Source: Bacteroidota bacterium
GTDB taxonomy: Bacteria > Bacteroidota > Bacteroidia > Bacteroidales > DTGW01
DNA length: 64,000 bases
Assembly (NCBI GenBank): GCA_029572965.1
Contig: JAKPQD010000288.1
Span: 16,790-80,789, forward strand
Reading direction: 5' to 3'
In this document: piece after piece, positions 8,235 to 18,587 of the stretch
Position numbering within the stretch: position 1 is the first letter of the stretch
Layout of the letters: each line of letters begins with the position of its first letter
Made by a program: the position numbers and the translations under genes
The notes under the pieces: model-generated
The model's input: only the letters and a program-made list of their open reading frames with translations
What the model was told of the DNA's origin: nothing
Databases searched by the model: none

Positions 8235-9350
8235 TTACAAAATCTTTTCGTAAGTACGCATAATGTTTCCGGCAATATTTTCCAGACGAAACTGTTGCAC
8301 ATGGTTGTACCCTTCTGATATCATAGATATACGAAGTGCATTATTATTCAATACCGATTTTATAGCCTCCCCAATTTCGTCAATATTGTAAGGGTCAATA
8401 TAAATGCTTGATTTACCGCCAGCCTCAGCAAAACACCCTCCTTTACTGGTAATTACAGGAACTTTTGAACAAAGCGCTTCTACAATGGGGATTCCAAAAC
8501 CTTCAAAAAGCGAAGGATAGATAAACAGCTCTGCCATCTGATAAAATGCTGGCAAATCATCAATTGGCACATCGTGCAAAAAGTAGATATTGTTTAAATT
8601 ATGCTCTTCAATATAATTGCGTATTTCGTCAAGATAATCCGTTGGACGGCCAACAACAACAAGAGGGTAAAAAATTTTATGCTGGTGCATGGCCTTGATT
8701 ACAGCCAATATATTCTTCCTTTTTTCAATAGTACCTACTGAAAGGATAAACTTTTCAGGAATTAAGTATTTCGAAGCTGTTCCCTGTTTATCCGCTTCAG
8801 AAACAATCTGCCAAAACTGAGGGTTACAACCCTGGTAAACTACATCAACCTTTTTTTCATCAATAGAAAAAAATTCAAACAAATCGTTCGCCGTTTGCCG
8901 GCTTACAGCAATAACCCTGTTGGCAGACTGCGCTGCATAACGAAATTTCTTTTCGTAGTTCTTGCGGTCGTAATATCCATAAAGCTTTGGATAACGCAAA
9001 AAAATCAAATCATGGATTGTCACTACTGTTTTCACTGGGTATTGATGGATATTCATCGGCAACTCATTGCTCAACCCGTGATAAAGGTCAATTTTTTCTT
9101 TAACCAACTGTCCTGACAAACCATAAGCCCTCCACAAATGAGAAAATGTCCTATAATAAAAAGTCTGAGGGTAAGAAACCGTTAAATTGTCAGTCTTTTC
9201 AAATATTTTACCTTTTGAAGGCCTAGGAGAATAAAGGATATACTCATTGGTTGGGAAAAAATCGGACAAAATGGATATAGTTTCCCTGCTGTAGGTCCCT
9301 AACCCACTTTTGTTGAAAAATGCCCGCTTTGCATCAAAACCAATGCGCAT
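8235..9350 (-). CDS. Glycosyltransferase family 4 (group 1)
   Basis: Predicted retaining GT-B glycosyltransferase using a nucleotide-sugar donor. The 371-aa frame starts at ATG 9350 (MRIGFDAKRAFFNKSGLGTY), where the glycine-rich acceptor-binding loop begins; a longer frame would overlap dapL and was rejected. The C-terminal half has the usual sequence FILSVGTIEKRKNI, LVVVGRP, then LFIYPSLFEGFGIPIVEAL with the EGFG-P-x-x-E motif. The protein ends with IMRTYEKIL. It follows dapL by 17 bp and precedes the polysaccharide deacetylase by 16 bp, so it is likely involved in a surface glycan. Donor and acceptor cannot be told. Confidence 0.9.
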   Translation of the reverse strand: MRIGFDAKRAFFNKSGLGTYSRETISILSDFFPTNEYILYSPRPSKGKIFEKTDNLTVSYPQTFYYRTFSHLWRAYGLSGQLVKEKIDLYHGLSNELPMNIHQYPVKTVVTIHDLIFLRYPKLYGYYDRKNYEKKFRYAAQSANRVIAVSRQTANDLFEFFSIDEKKVDVVYQGCNPQFWQIVSEADKQGTASKYLIPEKFILSVGTIEKRKNILAVIKAMHQHKIFYPLVVVGRPTDYLDEIRNYIEEHNLNNIYFLHDVPIDDLPAFYQMAELFIYPSLFEGFGIPIVEALCSKVPVITSKGGCFAEAGGKSSIYIDPYNIDEIGEAIKSVLNNNALRISMISEGYNHVQQFRLENIAGNIMRTYEKIL

Positions 9351-9367
9351 ATCCTTATAAATATCGA

Positions 9368-10597
9368 TTAACCAAGTTTTTTGATGCGTTCCATGGCTTC
9401 CAATACTTTCTGCCTGTCGGCAAAAGCAGAAAAGCGGAAATATCCTTCGCCTGATGGGCCAAAGCCAGAGCCGGGAGTACCTACTACATTGGCTTTGCCA
9501 AGCAATAAATCGAAGAAATCCCATGAAGACATGTTGTTCTTTGTTTTTACCCATACATAAGGGGCATTGACACCACCGAATACTTTATACCCCTCATCAG
9601 AAAGGCTTTTACGCATGATAGCAGCATTCTCCATATAGTATTTAATGGTTTCGGCTGTTTCTTTTTTGCCTTGTCCGGTGTAAATGGCTGCAGCTGCTTT
9701 TTGAACAGGATATGAAACACCGTTAAACTTGGTAGTTTGACGACGTAACCAAAGCTGGTTCAATGGGTATTTCTGACCTTTGCCATCTTTTGCCATCAAA
9801 GTCTTAGGAACGATAGTATAAGCACAACGTGTTCCGGTAAACCCGGCAGTTTTTGAAAAACTGCGGAATTCTATCGCACAGTTACGTGCACCTTCAATCT
9901 CAAAAATAGTGTGAGGAATAGCTTTATCAGAGATATATGCTTCGTAAGCTGCGTCATATAAAATAATAGCGTCATTGGCAAGCGCATAGTCAACCCAGCG
10001 TTTGAGCTCGTCTTTACCAATGGTCATACCAGTCGGGTTATTCGGGAAACAAAGATAAATAAGATCCACTTTTGTTTTAGGAATCTCGGGTACAAAGTGG
10101 TTAGCTTCTGTACATGGCAAATATACAATACCTTTGTAATAACCATTATCCTGTACCTCACCTGTACGGCCATCCATAACATTGGTGTCAACATATACAG
10201 GATATACTGGGTCTGTAATAGCTACAATATTGTCGCGACCAAGAATATCAAGGATGTTACCAGTATCGCACTTTGAACCATCTGAAACAAAAACCTCGTC
10301 AATTTCTATGTCTGCCCCACGCGAGATGTATTCGTTGTCAACAATGGCCTGACGAAGAAAATCATACCCCTGTTCTGGGCCATAACCCTTAAATGTTTGT
10401 ACAGAAGCCATTTCATCAATTGCATCATGAAATGCCTTTATAACAGCAGGAGTCAAAGGCCGTGTCACATCGCCAATACCCATGCGGATAATATCAGCCT
10501 GAGGATGCTGAGTTTGAAATTCACGAACTCGTCTTCCTATTTCCGGAAACAAATATCCGGCTTTTAATTTCAAATAGTTTTCGTTTAAAAATGCCAT
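9368..10597 (-). CDS. dapL: LL-diaminopimelate aminotransferase
   Basis: PLP enzyme that makes LL-diaminopimelate directly from tetrahydrodipicolinate and glutamate, the short aminotransferase route to lysine and peptidoglycan. From the ATG at 10597 ([20 protein letters not shown]) it is 409 aa, the usual length; an ATG 33 bp upstream would add 11 atypical residues. Class I/II aminotransferase landmarks: FPEIGRRV, the [10 protein letters not shown] region, [19 protein letters not shown] and the lysine segment [16 protein letters not shown], where the Lys binds PLP. It is the first gene of a probable three-gene transcript. Confidence 0.95.
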   Translation of the reverse strand: MAFLNENYLKLKAGYLFPEIGRRVREFQTQHPQADIIRMGIGDVTRPLTPAVIKAFHDAIDEMASVQTFKGYGPEQGYDFLRQAIVDNEYISRGADIEIDEVFVSDGSKCDTGNILDILGRDNIVAITDPVYPVYVDTNVMDGRTGEVQDNGYYKGIVYLPCTEANHFVPEIPKTKVDLIYLCFPNNPTGMTIGKDELKRWVDYALANDAIILYDAAYEAYISDKAIPHTIFEIEGARNCAIEFRSFSKTAGFTGTRCAYTIVPKTLMAKDGKGQKYPLNQLWLRRQTTKFNGVSYPVQKAAAAIYTGQGKKETAETIKYYMENAAIMRKSLSDEGYKVFGGVNAPYVWVKTKNNMSSWDFFDLLLGKANVVGTPGSGFGPSGEGYFRFSAFADRQKVLEAMERIKKLG

Positions 10598-10822
10598 ATA
10601 TAACTTCAGTTTAAAAGATTCAAAAGCCAAGAACCAGGAATTAAGATATAAACTTTGAACAATTTCAGTAACACTTAAAGCCTGATAGTTGCTCGTGCAA
10701 ATAAAATGCCACGAGGTGCAAATATATGAAAATCTTCACTTTTGGTCGATAGTAATTTTTATCATCCATTTATTAACAATGCTTTTTTTGAGCACAGATT
10801 ACCCCTAATTTTGAACACTGAC

Positions 10823-10851
10823 AGGTTATTGTATGTTTTACGATATAACCT
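10823..10851. promoter_or_regulatory. Inverted repeat between dapL and dnaE
   Basis: AGGTTAT (10823-10829) and ATAACCT (10845-10851) form a 7-bp inverted repeat with a 15-nt spacer, 18 bp before the dnaE start in the 272-bp divergent gap. It could be a regulator site or a leader hairpin. No convincing promoter pair was found here. Confidence 0.3.
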
Positions 10852-10869
10852 ATTATTTATAAGCCTTTT

Positions 10870-13800
10870 ATGAATTTTTCACATTTACATGTACATACAC
10901 AGTTTTCTTTGCTTGACGGAGCGGCCGAAATAAAAAGGCTCTACAAGAAAGCCATGGATGATGGCCAGCCGGCACTTGCCATAACAGACCATGGCAATAT
11001 GTTTGGAGTATTTGAATTTGTGGCAGAAGCTTATAAACACAAAGTAAACCCCGATGATAAAACTGACAAGCGCATCAAGGTAAAGCCAATTGTAGGCTGC
11101 GAGTTTTACCTTGTCGAAAACCGCTTTAAACGCCAATTTACACGAGAAGAAAAAGACATTCGATATCACCAGGTATTACTTGCCAAAAACGAGCAGGGTT
11201 ACCGAAACCTTTCAAAGCTTTGTTCTTTGGGATATATAGAAGGATTGTATGGTAAATACCCTCGTATTGACAAAGAACTCATTGAAAAATATCACGAAGG
11301 GCTTATTGCTACTACTTGTTGCCTTGGCGCATCGGTACCCAAAACCATCCTGAAAAGAGGAGAAGAAGCCGGTGAAGAAGAATTCAAGTGGTGGTATAAT
11401 ATTTTTGGAGAAGATTATTACGTTGAACTCCAACGTCATGGCATCCCCGATCAGGATAAAGTAAACGATGTGCTGAAAAAACTGGCCGACAAATACAATG
11501 TTAAGGTGATTGCTACTAACGATTCTCATTACGTAGATGTTTCAGACTACAATGCCCACGACATCCTGCTTTGTATCAATACCGGCGAAAAAAAGAGTAC
11601 CCCTATTGTAAAAGAATACCTTGAAGATGAAGAAGGTGCAAAAAAGAACTCGCGCTTCGGGTTTTACAATGACCAATTTTACTTCAAGACTACGCAGGAA
11701 ATGAGCCAGCTCTTTGCTGACCTTCCGCAAGCCATTGACAATACTAATGATATAGTTGACAAGGTTGAATATCTCGATTTGAAAAGGGATATCCTGCTGC
11801 CCAACTTCCCTATTCCGCCCAATTTCCTGACTCAAATGCAATATTTGAGGCACCTTACCTTTGAAGGGGCCAAACGAAAATATGGTACAATTACCAAAGA
11901 AGTAGAAGAACGTCTCAATTTTGAGTTGCAAACCATTGAAAATATGGGTTTTGCAGGATACTTCCTTATTGTAATGGATTTTATCAAAGCCGGGCGCGAA
12001 ATGGGTGTTTTCATTGGGCCTGGACGTGGTTCGGCTGCCGGATCGGCAGTTGCATATTGTATCGACATTACTAACATCGACCCCATTAAGTACGACCTGC
12101 TGTTCGAGCGTTTCCTCAATCCCGACCGAAAGAGCATGCCCGATATTGATACCGACATGGACGATGAAGGCCGTCAGAAGGTAATTGACTATGTTGTGAA
12201 GAAATACGGGCAAAACCAGGTTGCACAGATTGTCACTTATGGCACCATGGCTGCCAAAATGAGTATCAAGGACGTTGCCCGTGTACTTGACCTGCCGCTC
12301 AACGAAAGCCTTGAACTGACCAAGTTAGTCCCCGATACTCCAGGAATTGAACTTAACAGGGTTTTTGAAGCCCCATTGACCGGCGAAAAAAGCCTTTCGG
12401 AAAAAGAAGGGCTTAATGCTGATGATTTGAACAATGTAAAGCGTTTGCGCGAAATAATCAGCGGCAATGACTTACAAGCTCAGGTTTTGAAAGAAGCCCG
12501 TTTGCTTGAAGGCTCTGTCCGCAACACAGGCGTACATGCCTGCGGTATTATTATTGCACCACAAGATTTATCAGACCTTTTACCTGTCGCAGTTGCTAAA
12601 GACTCCGAACTACTTGTAACCCAATATGAAGGCAAAGTAATAGAAGAAGCCGGAGTTATAAAAATGGACTTTCTTGGGCTCAAAACCCTTACCATCATTA
12701 AAGGAGCACTTGAAATTATTAAGCAAAACCACGGTGTTGATATAGATATTGATGCTATTCCCCTGGATGATGCCAAAACATTCGAACTATACCAAAAAGG
12801 CGAAACAAACGGCACGTTCCAGTTTGAAAGCCCCGGGATGCAAAAATATTTGCGAGAGCTAAAGCCCGACAAGTTTGGCGACCTCATAGCCATGAACGCA
12901 TTGTACCGCCCCGGGCCTATCGAATATATCCCCAATTTCATTGCCCGTAAACACGGACGCGAACCCGTATCTTACGATTTGCCGGAAATGGAAGAATACC
13001 TCAAAGATACTTATGGTATTACTGTATATCAAGAGCAGGTGATGCTACTTTCTCAGAAATTAGCAGGCTTTACAAAGGGCGATGCCGATGTCTTACGCAA
13101 AGCTATGGGTAAAAAGGACCGTAAAACGCTGGACAAACTTAAGCCCCAGTTTATTGCAAATGCTACAGCCAAAGGTCACGACCCCGAAAAGCTTGAAAAA
13201 ATATGGACAGACTGGGAAGCTTTTGCTTCGTATGCTTTCAATAAGTCGCACAGTACATGTTATGCCTTTGTTGCATTCCAGACTGCATACCTAAAAGCTC
13301 ATTATCCGGCCGAATACATGGCTTCAGTATTAAACAATGCAAGTAGTATTGATAAAATTACATTTTTCATGGACGAGTGCCGAAGAATTGGCATACAAGT
13401 CCTTGGCCCGGATATCAATGAAAGTAAACACATCTTTACTGTTAATAAAAAAGGAGACATTCGATTTGGCTTAGGTTCTATAAAAGGACTTGGCGAAAAT
13501 GCAGTAACAGCTATTGTTGAAGAACGCGAGAAAAATGGCGCTTTTAAAGACGTGTATGATTTTTTTGAACGGATGAACCTGTCTTCGGTTAACCGTAAGG
13601 CTGTTGAAAATATCATATTGGCCGGGGCCTTTGATTTATTTGGCATCCAACGTTCAGCATTTTTTGCACCCGACCAGCAAGGCGTATTTCTGGACACTCT
13701 CATGCGATATGGCAACCTTTTCCAAGCAGACAAAGCACAGAATACCGCTACTCTCTTTGGTGATGCAGGAATAGCAAACCATATCAGTACAACTAAGCCT

Positions 13801-14478
13801 CAGATACCATCCGTAGAGCCATGGACACTACTGGAGCAGTTAAAACGCGAAAAAGAGCTTGTGGGTATGTATCTTTCTGCACACCCGTTGGACAATTACA
13901 GGTTTGAATTTGAAAACATCTGTACTCATCCTCTTTCTGAATTGTCAGATTTATCAAAGTTGAAAGGTAAAGAAATTATTGTGATGGGGCTTGTTACAGA
14001 TATCCGCGATGGCATAACAAAAACTAATAAAAATTATGCCTCGGTAACTATCGAGGATTTTTCAGGGTCATTCCGTTTCCAGCTTTTTGGCAAAGACTTT
14101 GAAAACTATTATAAAGTCTGTATAAAAAATATCGGCTTGCTTATCAAAGGAACAGTGCAAACGCGCAAATATAACGAGAATGAACTGGAATTTAACATCT
14201 CAAAAATTATCCACCTCAGCAGTGTACGCGATGAGTTTGTCAAGTCGTTGCATTTGCGCATCCCTTCTTCGTATATTGACGAAACCTTTGTCAGTGAATT
14301 AACACAAAAGCTTGAAACAAAAGATGGCAAAACATTGTTAAAAGTTTCGTTAATTGACCCTGAAGAAAATATGATGGTAGATCTTATTTCAAGAATGGGC
14401 AAAATAAATATTTCAGATAATCTGATTAAATTTATACACTTAAACAATGGGATCAAATTTTCGGTTTTACACAACTAA
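10870..14478 (+). CDS. dnaE: DNA polymerase III subunit alpha
   Basis: Replicative polymerase catalytic subunit, 1202 aa. The N-terminal PHP domain begins at once (FSHLHVHTQFSLLDGAAEI, then ITDHGNMFG). The C-family polymerase core has IGPGRGSAAGSAVAYC, the acidic pair in MPDIDTDMDDEGRQ (Asp427 and Asp429), and NTGVHACGIIIAP. The tail has the helix-hairpin-helix/OB region, with KEIIVMGLVTDIRDGITKTN. PHP plus PDxDxD without a PolC exonuclease insert marks the DnaE type. trxA follows after 27 bp on the same strand. Confidence 0.98.
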   Translation: MNFSHLHVHTQFSLLDGAAEIKRLYKKAMDDGQPALAITDHGNMFGVFEFVAEAYKHKVNPDDKTDKRIKVKPIVGCEFYLVENRFKRQFTREEKDIRYHQVLLAKNEQGYRNLSKLCSLGYIEGLYGKYPRIDKELIEKYHEGLIATTCCLGASVPKTILKRGEEAGEEEFKWWYNIFGEDYYVELQRHGIPDQDKVNDVLKKLADKYNVKVIATNDSHYVDVSDYNAHDILLCINTGEKKSTPIVKEYLEDEEGAKKNSRFGFYNDQFYFKTTQEMSQLFADLPQAIDNTNDIVDKVEYLDLKRDILLPNFPIPPNFLTQMQYLRHLTFEGAKRKYGTITKEVEERLNFELQTIENMGFAGYFLIVMDFIKAGREMGVFIGPGRGSAAGSAVAYCIDITNIDPIKYDLLFERFLNPDRKSMPDIDTDMDDEGRQKVIDYVVKKYGQNQVAQIVTYGTMAAKMSIKDVARVLDLPLNESLELTKLVPDTPGIELNRVFEAPLTGEKSLSEKEGLNADDLNNVKRLREIISGNDLQAQVLKEARLLEGSVRNTGVHACGIIIAPQDLSDLLPVAVAKDSELLVTQYEGKVIEEAGVIKMDFLGLKTLTIIKGALEIIKQNHGVDIDIDAIPLDDAKTFELYQKGETNGTFQFESPGMQKYLRELKPDKFGDLIAMNALYRPGPIEYIPNFIARKHGREPVSYDLPEMEEYLKDTYGITVYQEQVMLLSQKLAGFTKGDADVLRKAMGKKDRKTLDKLKPQFIANATAKGHDPEKLEKIWTDWEAFASYAFNKSHSTCYAFVAFQTAYLKAHYPAEYMASVLNNASSIDKITFFMDECRRIGIQVLGPDINESKHIFTVNKKGDIRFGLGSIKGLGENAVTAIVEEREKNGAFKDVYDFFERMNLSSVNRKAVENIILAGAFDLFGIQRSAFFAPDQQGVFLDTLMRYGNLFQADKAQNTATLFGDAGIANHISTTKPQIPSVEPWTLLEQLKREKELVGMYLSAHPLDNYRFEFENICTHPLSELSDLSKLKGKEIIVMGLVTDIRDGITKTNKNYASVTIEDFSGSFRFQLFGKDFENYYKVCIKNIGLLIKGTVQTRKYNENELEFNISKIIHLSSVRDEFVKSLHLRIPSSYIDETFVSELTQKLETKDGKTLLKVSLIDPEENMMVDLISRMGKINISDNLIKFIHLNNGIKFSVLHN

Positions 14479-14505
14479 AGCATTCACATTTAAAACATTA
14501 TAATT

Positions 14506-14823
14506 ATGGCACTTGAAATAACTGAAGGAAATTTTGAACAGGTAGTCCTCAAATCGGACAAGCCCGTAATGGTCGACTTTTGGGCCGAATGGTGTGGCCC
14601 GTGCCGCATGGTTGGCCCTATTGTAGAAGAAATTGGGCACGAAATGGCTGATAAAATTGTAGTAGGCAAAGTGGACGTTGACAACAACAATGCCATTGCC
14701 ATGAAATACAGTATCCGCAACATTCCCACCATTTTATTTTTTAAAAATGGCGAAGTAGTGGACAAACAAGTTGGTGCTGTTCCAAAAAGCACATTGGTAA
14801 ACAAGATTAATGCACTGTTGTAA
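14506..14823 (+). CDS. trxA: Thioredoxin
   Basis: 105-aa cytoplasmic disulfide reductase. The active site WCGPC is at residues 29-33 within VDFWAEWCGPCRMVGP, with the cis-Pro loop at RNIPTILFF and the usual KNGEVVDKQVGAVPKS stretch before the last helix. It starts 27 bp after dnaE and ends in a hairpin terminator at 14845-14878, so a dnaE-trxA transcript is likely. Confidence 0.97.
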   Translation: MALEITEGNFEQVVLKSDKPVMVDFWAEWCGPCRMVGPIVEEIGHEMADKIVVGKVDVDNNNAIAMKYSIRNIPTILFFKNGEVVDKQVGAVPKSTLVNKINALL

Positions 14824-14844
14824 AAACACCCTTTCACAATATAC

Positions 14845-14878
14845 AAAGCAGCGTTTCGGAAGGGGCGCTGCTTTTTTG
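14845..14878 (+). terminator. Rho-independent terminator after trxA
   Basis: AAAGCAGCG (14845-14853) pairs with CGCTGCTTT (14866-14874) around a 12-nt loop and is followed by a T-run. It separates trxA from the converging barrel gene at 14887. Confidence 0.85.
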
Positions 14879-14886
14879 TTATTAAC

Positions 14887-16202
14887 CTAATACAAAAAAC
14901 CCAGGGTAATATACAAAGCGTTTTTTCCATCCTGCAGGTCAAGTGCCCTGCCATAATCAGCTGTGACCACAAAATTCTGGTTCATCACAACACGCAAGCC
15001 TGCACCTGTAGTCCAGTGGGGTTTTTCCTGCCCAGGTTTTATTTCATTTTCTAAAGCCATTGGTACTGGTTTATCCAGATATTTGCTTGTAACCATTCCC
15101 CAGTCGGCAAAAACATTGGCACACAAATAAGTCTCCTGCTTAAATAAACGCCCATAAAGAAATTTATACCTCAGCTCGAAGTTCCCAAAAGCAACACCAT
15201 TGCCCTGAATACGCTGTGCCAATACTCCACGTATAGTTTTTTCGCCTCCAAAAGCATCCCTCAACCTATAAGAACTAAATAAGTACGGTAACATGTAAAA
15301 GGGCTTCTGGCCGGCTACTAAAGTTTGAATTCCAATACGATTGGCCATGGTCAACCTGGGAGCCGATATGGTAAAATAATGCCTGAAAACAGCCCCCACT
15401 TGAGTAAATGAAGTATTATTGCCCGGCTTTGGAGCTGAAATCAAAAGCACCTCTGCCCAAATCCCCCTGTTGGCATTGGTTTCGTTATCCCGGGTATCGT
15501 ATATTACCCCTGATTTAAGTATAAAGCATTTGCCACCATCTTTTTCATCCTCAGAAATAATACCATTGGACACATACTTTTCGAAAAGCGTAGTATTTTT
15601 CAGTATTTTATCATCGTCGTCAAGCGATTCATTAAACTTATCAATATCCACAGGCTTTATCCTTGTATCAAAATAACCAACACCAGCTAAAATGCGTAAA
15701 GGATTATATGCCGTTTTATATTGAAAATCCAACAAACACCTTATTACAGCCCTGTCGAGCCTGTAATACATCCTGCTGGCAAAGGTTGTATTATTTTGGT
15801 CTTCATTTTCCTTCAGATATCTGGCATTGTATCCGTCAAAACCATAGAAAGGCAATTGTTTATTGAAAAAATAACCAACATTGTATGTCAATCGAAGATT
15901 TTTAATAAAAAAAACTTTTGATCAAAAAATATTTCATTAACGCTATTGCCTCTTGTTGTTCTCGACCACTCGAAATAATAAGTATATTTATAATCCGGGT
16001 ATGTTTTTCCAAAATTATAAAGATTTCCAGCTACACCATACTGAAAGCCCCAGTCAGTATTATAAGCTACAGCAGGAACGATACCTAAACCCCACTTTTT
16101 AGGAGGTTTTACATAATTTAAAGAATCCTGGGCTTTTAAAAAATCAGCACAGATAAGTGCTACAATTAGAAGTACTTTAAAGGGTCCAATTATCTTCATC
16201 AA
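14887..16202 (-). pseudogene. Outer-membrane beta-barrel protein of the BamA/TamA (Omp85 C-terminal) type, frameshifted
   Basis: The start at 16202 gives a signal peptide (MMKIIGPFKVLLIVALICADFLKAQ) and the mature start KKWGLGIVPAVAYNTDWGFQYG, typical of Bacteroidota Omp85-like barrels. The first frame (16202-15888) ends just after FFDQKFFLL. The rest is in another frame (LRLTYNVGYFFNKQLPFYGF to the end). The switch falls at a run of eight T (minus strand) at 15904-15911; one extra T restores FFFIKNLRLTYNVGYFF and a continuous protein of about 439 aa. The downstream part has GAVFRHYFTIS, GVLAQRIQGNG and a C-terminal LYITLGFLY barrel end. It may be a real disruption, phase variation by slippage, or a read error. 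Conserved residues downstream suggest recent or artefactual damage. Confidence 0.7.
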
Positions 16203-16256
16203 ACCTACATTATTTTAGTAAATATATAGGTTATAAAAGATTCTTACAAAAGAAAA

Positions 16257-16817
16257 TTACTTATTGAAGGAAGTCATAGTCCTTTCAAGGCCGGCAAGGA
16301 CAAAGCTTTTAATTACTTCACAACTGGTTTCGATAGCCGGTTTTATCAATGCTTTTTCTTCTTCTGCCCATTTGCCAAGGACAAAGTCCACCTGACGGCC
16401 TTTTGCAAATTCGCTCCCAATACCAAAACGAAGACGGGCATAATTAGCATGTCCCAGCATTTCCTGAATATTTTTCAACCCATTGTGTCCGCCATCGCCA
16501 CCTTTGGGCCTAATACGTATGGCCCCAACCGGAAGTGCCAAATCATCAACTACTACCAACAGGTTTTCTACGGGGATATTTTCTTTTTGCAGCCAGTAAC
16601 TAACAGCTTTGCCGCTAAGGTTCATATAAGTAGTAGGTTTTATAAGGACAATCGTCCTTCCCTTGATAGAAAACCGGGTATTAAACGCATATCGGCCATC
16701 CTCAAAATAAATATTGGACGCCCCGGCAAGAGCATCCAATACATCAAAACCTATATTATGACGGGTATGAGCGTACTCACTTCCTATATTGCCCAAACCC
16801 GCAACTAAATATTTCAA
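16257..16817 (-). CDS. pth: Peptidyl-tRNA hydrolase
   Basis: Releases peptidyl-tRNAs that drop off ribosomes. 186 aa with Asn10 and catalytic His20 in [19 protein letters not shown], the substrate Asn in [11 protein letters not shown], the Asp of [11 protein letters not shown], and [12 protein letters not shown]. It lies 20 bp after the L25/Ctc gene on the same strand, the conserved ctc-pth pair of many bacteria. Confidence 0.97.
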   Translation of the reverse strand: MKYLVAGLGNIGSEYAHTRHNIGFDVLDALAGASNIYFEDGRYAFNTRFSIKGRTIVLIKPTTYMNLSGKAVSYWLQKENIPVENLLVVVDDLALPVGAIRIRPKGGDGGHNGLKNIQEMLGHANYARLRFGIGSEFAKGRQVDFVLGKWAEEEKALIKPAIETSCEVIKSFVLAGLERTMTSFNK

Positions 16818-16837
16818 ACTACAAAATTTTTATTACA

Positions 16838-17410
16838 TTACTTAGCAGCAGCTTCGGCTTTAGCAGTAGCACGTGAAGCCATTACACTAACAACCGGTTC
16901 GCGCAGGCCATTTAGCATTACCAGGTTTTCATATTTAAGATCTGCCACTTTAATCGTTTGCTCAACATCAAGATTGGTAATGTCCACTTCAAGAATATCT
17001 GGCAGGTTTTTAGGCAATGCTTTTACTTTCAACATTCGTTTTGCCTGTTTGATCTTTCCCCCTTTTCTTACCCCAACTGAGTTACCAACAATACGGATAG
17101 GAATTTCCATTGCTACTTCTTTATCATCTGCAATTTCATAAAAATCAACATGCAACACTTTGTCTGTAACAGGATGAAACTGAATTTCACGCATAACAGC
17201 TTGTTTGGTAATTTTTCCCAACTTAAGGTTTACAATGTAAACGTTAGGAGTGTAAATAAGGTCGCGTATAGCAGGGTTTGTAACAAAGAAATTTACATTC
17301 TCTTTTCCACCATAAAGTACGCAAGGTACGCTGTCTTGTTTACGTAAATTGGCTGCAGATTTTTTGCCAAGTTCTGGCCTAATTGTTCCTTCTAATTCGA
17401 ATACTTTCAT
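16838..17410 (-). CDS. rplY: 50S ribosomal protein L25, Ctc form
   Basis: 5S-rRNA-binding ribosomal protein of the long Ctc (general stress) type, 190 aa. The N-terminal L25 domain runs FELEGTIRPELGKKSAANLR, VPCVLYGG, then QFHPVTDKVLHVDFYEI. The C-terminal TL5-like domain includes IPIRIVGNSVGVRKGG and LPDILEVDITNLDVEQTIKV. The protein ends in an Ala/Lys-rich tail. It is followed by pth; a candidate -7 box is at 17515-17522. Confidence 0.96.
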   Translation of the reverse strand: MKVFELEGTIRPELGKKSAANLRKQDSVPCVLYGGKENVNFFVTNPAIRDLIYTPNVYIVNLKLGKITKQAVMREIQFHPVTDKVLHVDFYEIADDKEVAMEIPIRIVGNSVGVRKGGKIKQAKRMLKVKALPKNLPDILEVDITNLDVEQTIKVADLKYENLVMLNGLREPVVSVMASRATAKAEAAAK

Positions 17411-17514
17411 AATTAAATTTTTAAATGTGCTACTCAGAATTAACTGTAACTAACTAATTTATTGTTAATTCCCCATTACACTACAACCTTTTTACAGGTC
17501 GAAAACAGGGAGTG

Positions 17515-17522
17515 CAAATATA
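17515..17522 (-). promoter_or_regulatory. Candidate -7 box upstream of rplY-pth
   Basis: The minus strand reads TATATTTG, matching TAnnTTTG, about 105 bp before the rplY ATG. No clear -33 box was found. It would also place a leader of about 100 nt on the transcript. Confidence 0.4.
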
Positions 17523-17529
17523 TATTTTT

Positions 17530-18468
17530 TTACATTATAAAATTGCCACTAATTGACTGATAGTTATAAACTTTATTTATAGTATCGGCAAAAATGTCGG
17601 CAATAGAAATTACCTTGATTTTGGGGCTTTGTTGCTTCAGAGGTATAGTATCCGTTACCATAACTTCGGTAATCTTACTATTTTCAATACGTTCGTATGC
17701 CGGGCCCGAAAGTACAGGATGTGTTGCAACAACCCTGACGCTGCGTGCCCCTTCTTCCATCATCATATTAGCAGCAACTGTTATAGTGCCGGCTGTATCA
17801 ATCATATCATCTATAACAATGATGTTTTTATCACGAACATCGCCAATTACCTTAAATTCTTCAATGGTATTAGCTTTTTTTCTTAATTTGTAACATATTA
17901 CCATTTCTGCTTTCAGAAAACGTGAATATGCATTGGCCCTTTTGCTTCCTCCCATATCAGGAGCTGCAACAACAAGGTTTTCAAGGTTTAAACTATTGAT
18001 ATAAGGTACAAATATTGATGATGCATACAGGTGATCTACAGGAACATCAAAAAAACCCTGCAACTGATCGGCATGTAAGTCCATTGTCATAACCCTGTCA
18101 ATACCTGCAGCTGTCAATAAATTGGCCACAAGCTTGGCTCCGATAGCCGAACGAGGCCTGTCTTTTCTATCCTGCCGTGCAAAACCAAAATATGGTATTA
18201 CAGCCACCACTCTTTTTGCTGACGCACGTTTGGCTGCATCAATCATCAATAAAAGCTCAAGCAGGTTTTCGGCAGGTGGAAATGTTGATTGGATAATAAA
18301 TACAGTACATCCCCGTACTGATTCAAGGTAAGAAGGCTGAAACTCGCCATCGCTAAAACGGAGTAACTGGGTACTCCCTAATTGTGTTCCATAACTCTTG
18401 GATATCTTTTCAGCCAGATATGTTGATGCTGTTCCTGAAAAAAATTTAAGAGGAGATCTTCTGTCCAT
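17530..18468 (-). CDS. prs: Ribose-phosphate pyrophosphokinase
   Basis: Makes PRPP from ribose-5-phosphate and ATP for nucleotide, His and Trp synthesis. 312 aa, close to the family length. Motifs: the RFSDGEFQPSYLESVRG region, YFGFARQDRKDRPRSAIGAK (ATP/metal loop, with the flexible catalytic Lys/Arg region in KLRKK), MDLHADQLQGFF, and the PRPP loop NIIVIDDMIDTAGTI. It is flanked by its own short-leader promoter box (18492-18499) and followed after about 120 bp by the rplY-pth pair. Confidence 0.97.
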   Translation of the reverse strand: MDRRSPLKFFSGTASTYLAEKISKSYGTQLGSTQLLRFSDGEFQPSYLESVRGCTVFIIQSTFPPAENLLELLLMIDAAKRASAKRVVAVIPYFGFARQDRKDRPRSAIGAKLVANLLTAAGIDRVMTMDLHADQLQGFFDVPVDHLYASSIFVPYINSLNLENLVVAAPDMGGSKRANAYSRFLKAEMVICYKLRKKANTIEEFKVIGDVRDKNIIVIDDMIDTAGTITVAANMMMEEGARSVRVVATHPVLSGPAYERIENSKITEVMVTDTIPLKQQSPKIKVISIADIFADTINKVYNYQSISGNFIM

Positions 18469-18491
18469 TGGAAATTGTTTATTTCTGGCCG

Positions 18492-18499
18492 CAAATTTA
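18492..18499 (-). promoter_or_regulatory. Candidate -7 box of prs
   Basis: The minus strand reads TAAATTTG, matching TAnnTTTG, 24 bp before the prs ATG, giving a leader of roughly 15-20 nt. Confidence 0.4.
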
Positions 18500-18587
18500 T
18501 GAATTCAATTGATTACTTATAACTGTGTGTTAAATTATTTTAAAAAAATATACTAAACACTCATTATTAATAAGTTATAAAAGCAAT

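Noticed and set aside
9351..9554. Upstream extension of the glycosyltransferase gene
   Set aside because: Would overlap the end of dapL and adds no conserved residues; MRIGFDAK at 9350 fits the family N-terminus.
12139..12156. MPDIDTDM in DnaE as a degenerate catalytic site
   Set aside because: The two Asp of PDxDxD (427, 429) are intact; Thr and Met at the neighbouring positions are tolerated in the family, so there is no reason to call it broken.
11542..12213. 223-aa minus-strand frame inside dnaE
   Set aside because: Shadow of the polymerase gene; no motif, and it spans the PDxDxD coding region on the other strand.
15904..15911. Programmed ribosomal frameshift in the barrel gene
   Set aside because: The homopolymer shows no slippery heptamer plus stimulatory hairpin pattern; a simple indel or slippage in length explains it better.
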